64,000 bases of DNA, from NCBI RefSeq assembly GCF_000023985.1, contig NC_013156.1, positions 1,414,363 through 1,478,362 on the forward strand, in the 5' to 3' direction. Of this stretch, positions 55,316-62,010 are shown in pieces. The stretch comes from Methanocaldococcus fervens AG86. Its GTDB lineage: Archaea; AGJL01; Methanococci; Methanococcales; Methanocaldococcaceae. Numbering within the stretch: the stretch's first letter is position 1; each line of letters opens with the position of its first letter. The notes under the pieces are model-generated. The model searched no databases and was not told the DNA's origin. It saw nothing but the letters and a program-made list of their open reading frames with translations. A program made the translations under genes and the position numbers.

Positions 55316-55443
55316 GGGGCTTCATCCCGCCCCGTCTTTTTTAAAAAAAATTATTAGATGTGGGGGAGGGGTTTAGTGTTTCGGGGCTTACATCCCACCC
55401 AAGGGGTCCCAGCAGATAAAGCTGGTTATCCTCAGGTGGTCAT
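55316..55443. other. GC-rich internally repeated noncoding element (possible structured leader RNA)
   Basis: In this AT-rich provirus these ~125 bases are unusually GC-rich. A motif GGGGCTT(A)CATCCC(G/A)CCC occurs twice, at 55316-55333 and 55383-55400. A CCAGC/GCTGG hairpin is near 55410-55427. On the minus strand the element would be in the 5' leader of the histone/RecA operon. In hyperthermophiles GC-rich islands often mark structured RNA; an IS200/IS605-type relic is the other reading. Confidence 0.55.
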
Positions 55444-55450
55444 TTAATAC

Positions 55451-55492
55451 TTACAATTTAATAGTTGTAAGCTTACAATTATAAAATTGTAA
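55451..55492. promoter_or_regulatory. two tandem 20-bp palindromic operators
   Basis: Site A is 55451-55470 and site B is 55473-55492, both TTACAA-N8-TTGTAA (B has 8-bp arms). TATA-like AT runs at 55490-55505 flank B in both directions, so either divergent promoter could be controlled. The same motif is at 61766-61785 and 61802-61821 beside a winged-helix regulator. Confidence 0.7.
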
Positions 55493-55614
55493 TATAAATA
55501 TAAAAACCTTTCTCTCTAAATTTGTTAATTGATGATATTAAAAAAGTTAATAACCATAATCAAAAAATAGCAAAACAATCATCATAAAAATTATAAAATA
55601 AACCTGGGATGATT

Positions 55615-55836
55615 ATGGATGAAAAACGGAAGCTTTTATTTGACAAAATAGCTAATGCTGGAATAGTTTTTGTAGGATACGAATTTTTATTTATGTTGTA
55701 TGTCATCCTAAATACTGCATCTGGAATGATGACCTTGCACATGGGAGTTGTGCTATTTATTGGAGATGCCATTGCAATACTAATAACAATCTGGCTATTA
55801 TGTGCAATATTGTATGACATCTATAAAAAGCTTTAA
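55615..55836 (+). CDS. small membrane protein
   Basis: A 73-residue protein with two membrane helices (IVFVGYEFLFMLYVILN and MGVVLFIGDAIAILITIWLLCAIL). GGGATGATT before the ATG at 55615 sets the start. It converges with a 41-residue membrane gene with overlapping stops. Control by the operators upstream (55451-55492) is likely. Confidence 0.6.
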   Translation: MDEKRKLLFDKIANAGIVFVGYEFLFMLYVILNTASGMMTLHMGVVLFIGDAIAILITIWLLCAILYDIYKKL

Positions 55837-55958
55837 TTAGTTTCTAATGCTTTTTTACCTCCTAATTTGAAATACCACACATACAACCCCAATGATAATA
55901 AAACAATCAATCCCAAAGAAGCCAAACCCATAAGTGTAACTATAGTTTGATTATCCAT
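55833..55958 (-). CDS. 41-residue single-helix membrane protein
   Basis: Read directly from the minus strand: ATG 55958, stop TAA at 55833-55835. It reads MDNQTIVTLMG, then one long hydrophobic helix (LASLGLIVLLSLGLYVWYF) and a basic end KLGGKKALETN. An ATG two codons upstream (55964) is also possible; GAGGTTGAT serves either. The N-out, positive-inside pattern supports a real protein. Its stop overlaps that of the convergent membrane gene. Confidence 0.6.
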   Translation of the reverse strand: MDNQTIVTLMGLASLGLIVLLSLGLYVWYFKLGGKKALETN

Positions 55959-56148
55959 AAACATCAACCTCTTTTTTGCTACTATAATCTTATATTGAAA
56001 GTTGATTTTATATATTTTGGAAACCTTCTCCTAAATTTGTTAATGGCAGATATTATAAAAGTTAATAACAAATAATGACATTATTAAATTTTTTCTATTG
56101 GACTCAAAAGCAACATATTTATATAGAAGTTAAACCCATAAAGACATT

Positions 56149-56172
56149 TAAAAACAGCAATCTCTGTTTTTA
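56149..56172 (+). promoter_or_regulatory. 9-bp inverted repeat in leader
   Basis: TAAAAACAG and CTGTTTTTA around CAATCT. It lies 17 bases before the next start and about 30 bases after a TATA-like ATATTTATATAG (56114-56126), so it may be an operator at the transcription start. Confidence 0.45.
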
Positions 56173-56188
56173 TCTGAGGGAACTCGTT

Positions 56189-57022
56189 ATGGATATCTTA
56201 TATATTTTAGTAGCATTAGGTTTAGGAGTAATGGGTATTTTAGGATATTTTGCAACAGTTGCTGGAGTAATTCAATTTGGAGAATATATCTTAAAATTTA
56301 AAAAATTGTTAGCCCGTAGTGTAGCTATTAAAAGAGTTATCTGGTGGGCAATCAACAAAGAAATCCATATTGAATTTAAAAGTAATAAAAAATACCTTGA
56401 AAAAATTAACCCTACACAAAAAGATTTAACAAACATTAGAAAAATCGTAGTAGATATATTCACCAAAGAGTTTGGAGGAATAAACAAAGATTCTGGAAGA
56501 ATGGGAGTTAATTACATACTCATAATTCCAAAAGAATTCAACATTCCCGTTGAAATCAGTATTCTCCCAAATATAGAATTAGACCTATCATTAGATTATG
56601 AAGATTTAAAAAAATATTCAAAACTCATGCAAGACCAATATATCAAAGAATATGGTGACATTCTACCAAGTGATTTAGGTAGAGAATGTCATATAGGGAC
56701 CGCAATCAGCATAAACTTATTTGGGACTTTAGTATTCACCTATAGGAAAACTAAAAACTATGAAAAGCTTTTAAATGTCATCGATAAAATATACTCAAAA
56801 ATAGAAGAATATTATGGACTTCATAAACCATTTCATGAAGAATACCGCTTAAAACTGAAAGTATCTGAAAATGTAATACAATCAGAAATCCACCCAATTA
56901 AAATCAGAGAATCAGATTTCTCAGTTACTATTAAAGACACAAAAGTAGTAATATGGTCAAAAACTATAAATTATTTGAGAGATGCAATTAAAAATTACCT
57001 ATTGAAAATACCCATACTCTAA
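56189..57022 (+). CDS. membrane-anchored viral protein of unknown function
   Basis: A 277-residue protein with an N-terminal membrane helix pair (ILYILVALGLGVMGILGYFATVAGVI) and a soluble domain with two similar alpha/beta stretches. No family recognised. GAGGGA lies 8 bases before the ATG at 56189; the reading upstream to 56075 lacks a site. Its end overlaps by 4 bases the convergent gene at 57019. These two lone genes have their own promoters and may be accessory (exclusion or lysogenic conversion). Confidence 0.55.
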   Translation: MDILYILVALGLGVMGILGYFATVAGVIQFGEYILKFKKLLARSVAIKRVIWWAINKEIHIEFKSNKKYLEKINPTQKDLTNIRKIVVDIFTKEFGGINKDSGRMGVNYILIIPKEFNIPVEISILPNIELDLSLDYEDLKKYSKLMQDQYIKEYGDILPSDLGRECHIGTAISINLFGTLVFTYRKTKNYEKLLNVIDKIYSKIEEYYGLHKPFHEEYRLKLKVSENVIQSEIHPIKIRESDFSVTIKDTKVVIWSKTINYLRDAIKNYLLKIPIL

Positions 57023-57777
57023 AATGTCATATAATCTTCTAAGTAGTTCTCAATGACTTCTAATACTCTTTGATTGGCTTCCATATCTGAATCATACTTT
57101 TTATATAGGGTAATCGTTCCTTTTTTAGTTACTCTAACCTTTATTATCTCATTATCCATATCTATTTTTAATCCTAAAAATCCCTTCTTGGTGTTACTAA
57201 CCTCAGAATATAACTCATCGTCTATATCTATATCCTCCCCATACATCGTTCCACTATGGACGCTTCCGGTCCTACCTTTGAAACTAAGCCCCCACATACC
57301 TGCTCCAATAACTCCATTTCTTAAATCTTCCTCAAGTTTTTCAACTAAAAAAGTAACTGGCTTAATGCCATTCTTCCTTTTAAACAACATATAGGATAAT
57401 TCTGCTAAACCATCTCCCTCTATACGTGAGTTTTTAAATAAGATGTAATTTTGGTCTAAATATAACGACATCCAAAAATCAATTGTAAATGTCCTTCTAA
57501 TAATTCTACTACTCTCCTTAATTTGTATCTCATGATTTCCAATCTGTTCTATTTCATAATCTATAATTGGGAACTCTATCTGATAATATAATCTGCCCCC
57601 CACATATTCAATATCGTTAGATGCAGATACTACTGGAGGGTCAAATACAATAACTTTATATAATTGATACTCTTTACCATCTATTGTGTCCAAGACTTTA
57701 TTTTTACCTAAGATTTCTTCAGGGTCTATAACTATAGAAGAATCTACAGCACACACCCACCTGTTAGTAAAACTCAA
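57019..57777 (-). CDS. viral accessory protein, unknown
   Basis: A 252-residue protein without transmembrane segments that I do not recognise. Sequence is rich in beta strands (VGGRLYYQIEFPIIDYEI; FLGLKIDMDNEIIKVRVTKKGTITLYKKY). The start is uncertain: TTG 57777 follows GGTGGTG at good spacing, while GTG codons at 57783 and 57786 overlap that site. It converges with the membrane-anchored gene. Confidence 0.5.
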   Translation of the reverse strand: MSFTNRWVCAVDSSIVIDPEEILGKNKVLDTIDGKEYQLYKVIVFDPPVVSASNDIEYVGGRLYYQIEFPIIDYEIEQIGNHEIQIKESSRIIRRTFTIDFWMSLYLDQNYILFKNSRIEGDGLAELSYMLFKRKNGIKPVTFLVEKLEEDLRNGVIGAGMWGLSFKGRTGSVHSGTMYGEDIDIDDELYSEVSNTKKGFLGLKIDMDNEIIKVRVTKKGTITLYKKYDSDMEANQRVLEVIENYLEDYMTF

Positions 57778-57881
57778 ACACACCACCTACTAAAAATACT
57801 TTAACTTTATAATTTTAACATTAAAAAATATATAAGCTTTTTGATTAATCACTCTTTTACATTGACATCTCATAGGACCAG

Positions 57882-57935
57882 CAGACAACACACCAAAAAA
57901 GAGAAAGGTTATTTTACAGTCAAATCATAGCATTT
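57882..57935. repeat. direct repeat, left copy
   Basis: ATAGGACCA (57882-57890) and, further on, a 27-bp block at 57909-57935 that is identical to 58905-58931. The blocks flank the toxin-antitoxin-like pair. The remainder of 57787-58052 holds no gene that I can see. Confidence 0.8.
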
Positions 57936-58052
57936 ATAAAATCATTTAAATATGCCCTCGTTTAGTTAGTAATACTCACTATATAAAGTGGATATGAACA
58001 CCACATAATTGAGGTATTAATGGAAACTTTTTAATACAACATATCACAACAA

Positions 58053-58084
58053 TACTATAGTAAAACTATGGTTTTACTATAGTA
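58053..58084. promoter_or_regulatory. 32-bp palindromic operator of TA-like module
   Basis: A perfect 14-bp inverted repeat, TACTATAGTAAAAC (58053-58066) and its complement (58071-58084), with a 4-base spacer TATG. It is ~50 bases before the start of the first module gene. Autoregulation by the antitoxin complex is the natural reading. Confidence 0.75.
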
Positions 58085-58135
58085 GGATAATAACCATACA
58101 AACCATCAAAACTACAGGTGGTAAGAAGGGGCAAC

Positions 58136-58459
58136 ATGGATATTGATGAGGTTATTGAAATATTATCAGAAATAGAAGAAGAAAATATAACTATAACAAA
58201 CCATTTTATAGAAAGATGTGAAAGTAGAAAAGATAAACTTCCCAATATATCTAAAATAAAAAATATGCTATTAACTCAAAAACCTGTAGGAATCTTAAAG
58301 CAGAGCGGGAACAAATTCCGATTATATTATGAACTCGATGAAAAATATGACCTAATCATTGTTATTAGTGTTTGGAATACCAATCCTATAGAGATAAACT
58401 TAGTAACCACTTACCCACAAGAGAAAAAGAAAAGGGAGAGGAAAGATGAAAGAATATAA
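58136..58459 (+). CDS. toxin-like protein (DUF4258 / RelE-fold type)
   Basis: A 107-residue protein. ITITNHFIERCESRK, then ISKIKNMLLTQKPVGILKQSGNKFRLYYELDEKYDLIIVISVWN, matches the DUF4258-type mRNA-interferase-like pattern with a conserved His-Arg start and a beta sheet. The ATG at 58136 has AAGGGGC close by. It overlaps the partner by 14 bases. That partner is a DUF2283 protein, the usual antitoxin companion. Toxicity is inferred only. Confidence 0.6.
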   Translation: MDIDEVIEILSEIEEENITITNHFIERCESRKDKLPNISKIKNMLLTQKPVGILKQSGNKFRLYYELDEKYDLIIVISVWNTNPIEINLVTTYPQEKKKRERKDERI

Positions 58460-58808
58460 AGCAACAAACTTAGATTATGACATGAGAAACGACAGCTTAT
58501 ATATCTACACAAAAGGGAAAGAATATAAAGGTTCATTAGACTTAGGGGATATTATAATTGACTTCAGCGAAGATGGAAGTCCTAAGGGAATTGAGATATT
58601 AGATGCCTCAAAAAAATTCAAAATCCCAAAATATGACCTAAAAAATATCGTAAGCTTTAATAGCATAATAGAAATTACAAAAGACGTTGTAAAAATAGAA
58701 ATGAAAATTACAGTATTGAAAAGAAATAAAGAAGTGGAAAAATCAATTATTGCTAAGGGCTTAAACGAGATGAACTTAGCAGAAGGCATAGCAACAATGA
58801 CATGCTAA
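58446..58808 (+). CDS. DUF2283 antitoxin-like protein
   Basis: A 120-residue protein. The family core is LDYDMRNDSLYIYTKG, then DLGDIIIDFSEDGSPKGIEILDASKKF, the hallmark of DUF2283. The C-terminal ~50 residues (IEITKDVVKIEMKITVLKRN...) extend beyond the core and may hold the toxin. It overlaps the toxin gene, so the pair forms one operon behind the 58053-58084 operator. Confidence 0.75.
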   Translation: MKEYKATNLDYDMRNDSLYIYTKGKEYKGSLDLGDIIIDFSEDGSPKGIEILDASKKFKIPKYDLKNIVSFNSIIEITKDVVKIEMKITVLKRNKEVEKSIIAKGLNEMNLAEGIATMTC

Positions 58809-58872
58809 GCACGTCTTTTTTATTAACATATTAATTTGTATATTTGAATGTAATTACACAATCTCCTATTTT

Positions 58873-58931
58873 ATAGGACCAGAAAAAAGAGAAGTTGAAA
58901 GGGCTTATTTTACAGTCAAATCATAGCATTT
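58873..58931. repeat. direct repeat, right copy
   Basis: ATAGGACCA at 58873-58881 and the 27-bp block at 58905-58931, identical to the left copy at 57909-57935. The distance between copies is 996 bases. It lies in the noncoding gap after the antitoxin-like gene. Confidence 0.8.
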
Positions 58932-58966
58932 TAAAATAACATGTTTAAGTTTCAGTTGGATAAGAT

Positions 58967-59281
58967 TTATATAACTCCCCTATCTTTTAAATACCCAACA
59001 TACTCTTCATAACTCATAGAACATTCAATAAATCTACCAAAAGAATCCCAATCAATCTTATTATCACTATTAACAAAACTTAACTGTCTTGCAATTTTTT
59101 TAATAATGTTATCTGATATTTCAGTAGTCCTATCACTATGACTTATTTTGGTGCGAATCGGTGTCTTTTTCCCATCAATTTTTAAAATTAATTTGATGTG
59201 ATGAGAATTCTTTCGTTCAAAACCTTTATTAGTCAGGGAGTTTATTATATCATTTCCCCTATATCTCCTTGACTTAACCAA
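58967..59281 (-). CDS. HicA-like small RNA-binding protein
   Basis: A 104-residue protein. YRGNDIINSLTNKGFERKNSHHIKLIL looks like the HicA dsRBD-like fold, whose active His sits in such a GSHH segment; TKISHSDRTTEISDNIIKKIARQL continues the pattern (HicA has ...H...EI..GTL..I..Q). A ~30-residue C-terminal tail is extra. The start is TTG at 59281 with GGGAGGGAG before it, overlapping the upstream stop. It is linked to a large HicB-like partner. Confidence 0.6.
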   Translation of the reverse strand: MVKSRRYRGNDIINSLTNKGFERKNSHHIKLILKIDGKKTPIRTKISHSDRTTEISDNIIKKIARQLSFVNSDNKIDWDSFGRFIECSMSYEEYVGYLKDRGVI

Positions 59282-60260
59282 GGTCTCCCTCCCCTAAAAT
59301 TTCTTTAAGTTTCTTTTTTAACCTAAGAGCAGACTCATGAAGATTTTCATCACCTTCATAAAGATACTCCTCAATCATGAAATCAAACTCCTCTTCCAAA
59401 TCTTTAATAGCATCCTCTAATGTATTCCCACACCCTACAAGATTTAACTCCCTATTATCCAGATACCAAACTTTATCATCATAAATAACCTTGAATTTTA
59501 ACGGTTCTTTAAGTTTATATTGTCCTATCTCATATAATTCAATTTCTTTGAGTGGTTGGAAATCCAGTATTATTTCAAATTTTTTCTTGTTTTCATTCAA
59601 TACTCCTATAACCTTAACAGGTTCTTCAAGTAATTTTTTAATCTTTTCTTTTAAGTCAGGATTCTCTCTTGGGTCAAATTCACCTTTTATAATTTTTCCA
59701 TCCATTGTATATAATCCGAAAGTATTTGGTTCTCTATCCAACTCTACCCTTGTTAAAGTCCCATATACTTCAGTTTGATACTTTTTAAGGTATTCAACAT
59801 AAGTATCTTTGATATACCTTCTTTTTTTAGGATTTAAATAAATATATTCTGCATCGGTTGGATTTTCACCAACTCCAATACTTATATGATTATCATCATC
59901 TGACCAAATTTTTTCCAATCTTTTTAAAATATTAATAGCTTTATACTCTGGAAACTTAGACAAAATTTCTTTCAACTCGTCCTTTGAATTGACATTACTT
60001 ATTTTCTTAAAAAACCTTAATGTTATATCATGGGCTGGACCACCATCTGTCAAGTGACAAGTTAAAGGATTAACACCAAAAACCGCACTACCCCTCTCGA
60101 AATTTTCAAGATATAACGTAACATAATCAGATTTCAAACGTCTTGGCTTTAAATCATACAACAAACGTTGAAAATTTGATAGTATATGAGACAACGTCAG
60201 CACTTTTATTTTATGGCCCCTCACATCCCTACCCTCAACCTTTATCCATATTTTTTTCAT
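59274..60260 (-). CDS. large protein with HicB-like C-terminal region
   Basis: A 328-residue protein translated before the HicA-like gene with an 8-base overlap. The last ~90 residues, VIYDDKVWYLDNRELNLVGCGNTLEDAIKDLEEEFDFMIEEYL, read like a partial RNase H fold HicB module (GxGxTxEEAxxxL). The first ~230 residues are unlike any antitoxin I know and may sense or bind something. ATG 60260 follows GGTGATATTT, which fixes the start; reading continues to 60275. Confidence 0.55.
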   Translation of the reverse strand: MKKIWIKVEGRDVRGHKIKVLTLSHILSNFQRLLYDLKPRRLKSDYVTLYLENFERGSAVFGVNPLTCHLTDGGPAHDITLRFFKKISNVNSKDELKEILSKFPEYKAINILKRLEKIWSDDDNHISIGVGENPTDAEYIYLNPKKRRYIKDTYVEYLKKYQTEVYGTLTRVELDREPNTFGLYTMDGKIIKGEFDPRENPDLKEKIKKLLEEPVKVIGVLNENKKKFEIILDFQPLKEIELYEIGQYKLKEPLKFKVIYDDKVWYLDNRELNLVGCGNTLEDAIKDLEEEFDFMIEEYLYEGDENLHESALRLKKKLKEILGEGDLG

Positions 60261-60401
60261 AAATATCACCAACAATTTCCCAACATAAACAACAATACAA
60301 TAACAATAAATTTACCAATTTCGATTTTTAATATAATTGTATAACTATATAACGATTACTATATGAGTTTAGAATATCAAAGATTGATAATGTTTAAAAA
60401 A

Positions 60402-60890
60402 TCATTTACCTTCTCTATGGAAAAAGACTTCAATGTTCTTTGACGGCTGACCTATTAACATATTTATATATTCTATAAAAACATAAACAATTAATGACAT
60501 AATTTGTGCAGGAGTATAATCTTTAGGAGGGTAGCATAACCACGGAGTTCTCCAATCATTATTTTCATCAATAATCATCAAAGATATAGGACCTACACTC
60601 TTATGTTTCATCCAGCACTTTCCATCATCCAATTTTTTATAAGAAATAGTGCATAGAATTTCATGTGGCGTTACATTTAAATAGTAATATCGCTTTTCAA
60701 GCCAATCAACGTATATCTGCACTTCTGAGACTATCTGTCTGTCATGTATAATCTTACCAAACTGTTGCAATATGTCACAAAACGAAATTACATCCGACAA
60801 TGTCCAATAATTTACCTGTTTTTTATCCAATCTTTTTAATCTACTTACTAATCTTTTTAGGTCGTTACGGTCCTCAGGTGATAGTGCCAT
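60402..60890 (-). CDS. hypothetical viral protein
   Basis: A 162-residue protein, helical in its first half (SPEDRNDLKRLVSRLKRLDKKQ) and with a Trp/Tyr-rich second half (WRTPWLCYPPKDYTPAQIMSLIVYVFIEYINML). I do not recognise it. GGTGGCAGT precedes the ATG. It is next to the dyad-rich noncoding stretch, so a replication or maintenance role is possible but not shown. Confidence 0.55.
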   Translation of the reverse strand: MALSPEDRNDLKRLVSRLKRLDKKQVNYWTLSDVISFCDILQQFGKIIHDRQIVSEVQIYVDWLEKRYYYLNVTPHEILCTISYKKLDDGKCWMKHKSVGPISLMIIDENNDWRTPWLCYPPKDYTPAQIMSLIVYVFIEYINMLIGQPSKNIEVFFHREGK

Positions 60891-60950
60891 ACTGCCACCA
60901 TATTTAAGTTTGTTGATATTTGTAGGATAGTGTCCCGAGATGTGTCGGAT

Positions 60951-61235
60951 TTAGAGATAAATATAATTCTTTGAGATTTTACAAAATTCTAAATAATTTA
61001 TGTCCTATTTTTGGTTTAGAGTCCAAATTATGAAATCGTATAATTTGGGCTTATCTCTAAGGTATTCAAACTTAATTGTTCTTATTTTCTTGGTTTAGGG
61101 AATATAAACCGTTATCTAAGTATCTCGGTTTAAATGTTACTAAACCGCATAATCTCAATAAATTGACCTTTTAAGTCCAGAGATGAGAACATTTTAAGCT
61201 TTTTTACAAATAAGACTCTAAACCAAAAATAAACC
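60951..61235. other. candidate viral replication origin (dyads and GGTTTA iterons)
   Basis: The gap 60891-61305 has no gene but is dense with repeats. A perfect 18-bp inverted repeat links 61006-61023 and 61214-61231. Others are TTAGAGATAA/TTATCTCTAA at 60951-60960 and 61051-61060, and a 9-bp dyad at 61023-61031/61040-61048. The hexamer GGTTTA occurs on the plus strand near 61013, 61092 and 61127 and reversed near 61105, 61141, 61219 and 61230. The viral helicase gene is ~800 bases away. Confidence 0.5.
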
Positions 61236-61305
61236 ATTTTTCTTTGAGTTTTGAACAAAATAAGGCAAATGTTTGTCCATCTCAGAATTGATATATAGTT
61301 CTATA

Positions 61306-61659
61306 TTACCCATGCTCAGATATGGAATTTTGTGAATCCAAATCTATGACTTTGAAATGAATTTCAAGTGCTTGGTTATCTTTTAACTTTTCAAATGTTT
61401 TCAATAGCTTTAAGATTTTTAACGCTTCTTTACCTCTTTCAGTGATTGAATAATATGATTTTACTCTACCACCCTCATAATCGCTTTTTTCTGTTTTACT
61501 TACTAATCCTTCAAGCAATAACTCTGATAAAAGCAATGTTAAATTACTTGGATTTATGCCTGTTTTTCTTTGAAGTTGTCCAAAAAACATCTCACCCTCT
61601 TCCTCAAGAAGTTCAAGAATTTTATCAACGTTTTTCTTCATTAATGTTTTTCTAATCAT
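61306..61659 (-). CDS. winged-helix transcription regulator
   Basis: A 117-residue DNA-binding protein. A winged helix-turn-helix (ILELLEEEGEMFFGQLQRKTGINPSNLTLLLSELLLEGLVSKTEKSDYEGGRVKSYYSITERGKEAL) of the MarR/ArsR/PadR type is followed by a helix for dimerisation. The ATG at 61659 suits GGTGATAA better than 61662. Upstream it faces a control region that has the palindromic operators also found at 55.45 kb, so it is the best candidate for their binder. Confidence 0.8.
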   Translation of the reverse strand: MIRKTLMKKNVDKILELLEEEGEMFFGQLQRKTGINPSNLTLLLSELLLEGLVSKTEKSDYEGGRVKSYYSITERGKEALKILKLLKTFEKLKDNQALEIHFKVIDLDSQNSISEHG

Positions 61660-61700
61660 CATTTATCACCCATTAAAGTTGCAAAATTCCAAATGTAATT

Positions 61701-61821
61701 TTACAGTTGTAATTTATAGAACGTAAAGTTTATATACTTGTATCACAAAAATAACAGTTGTAAATTTACAACTAATAAATTGTAAATGATGAACATTATA
61801 ATTACAATTTTATAATTATAA
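61701..61821. promoter_or_regulatory. control region with palindromic operators beside regulator
   Basis: TTACAA-N8-TTGTAA at 61766-61785, a one-mismatch copy at 61802-61821, the 16-bp palindrome GTTGTAAATTTACAAC at 61757-61772, and adjacent half-sites at 61701-61712. A TATA-like GTTTATATAC is at 61728-61737 between the two genes. Sites lie where either divergent transcript would start, suited to repression. Confidence 0.7.
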
Positions 61822-61833
61822 TTTGGTGGGATT

Positions 61834-62001
61834 ATGGACTCCAAAAAAAGAGGTAGAAAAACTGAGAGAATCGAAGGGAAATGCTACATTTGTAAAGGAG
61901 TTCCAGTAGGAGGGTCTTGCAGACCTTATCCTTACTTGCCAAAAGATTGTGTGGGGAAAACATTGATAATAATTCCTATTGACTCTGAAAATGAAGAATA
62001 G
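61834..62001 (+). CDS. 55-residue zinc-finger-like miniprotein
   Basis: Read directly: ATG 61834, TAG at 61999-62001. Basic N-terminus (MDSKKRGRKTERIEG), then four cysteines at residues 17, 20, 29 and 39 (CYIC, SC, DC), consistent with a small zinc site, and an acidic end. GGTGGGATT precedes the ATG. It starts 13 bases after the last operator and ends 9 bases before mcm, so it heads the mcm transcript. It may bind DNA or a replication partner. Confidence 0.65.
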   Translation: MDSKKRGRKTERIEGKCYICKGVPVGGSCRPYPYLPKDCVGKTLIIIPIDSENEE

Positions 62002-62010
62002 CGTGAGATT

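Noticed and set aside
60951-61235. A CRISPR array suggested by the repeated GGTTTA hexamers
   Set aside because: The repeats are 6 bases, in both orientations and irregularly spaced; no 25-37 base repeats with constant spacers are present anywhere in the window.
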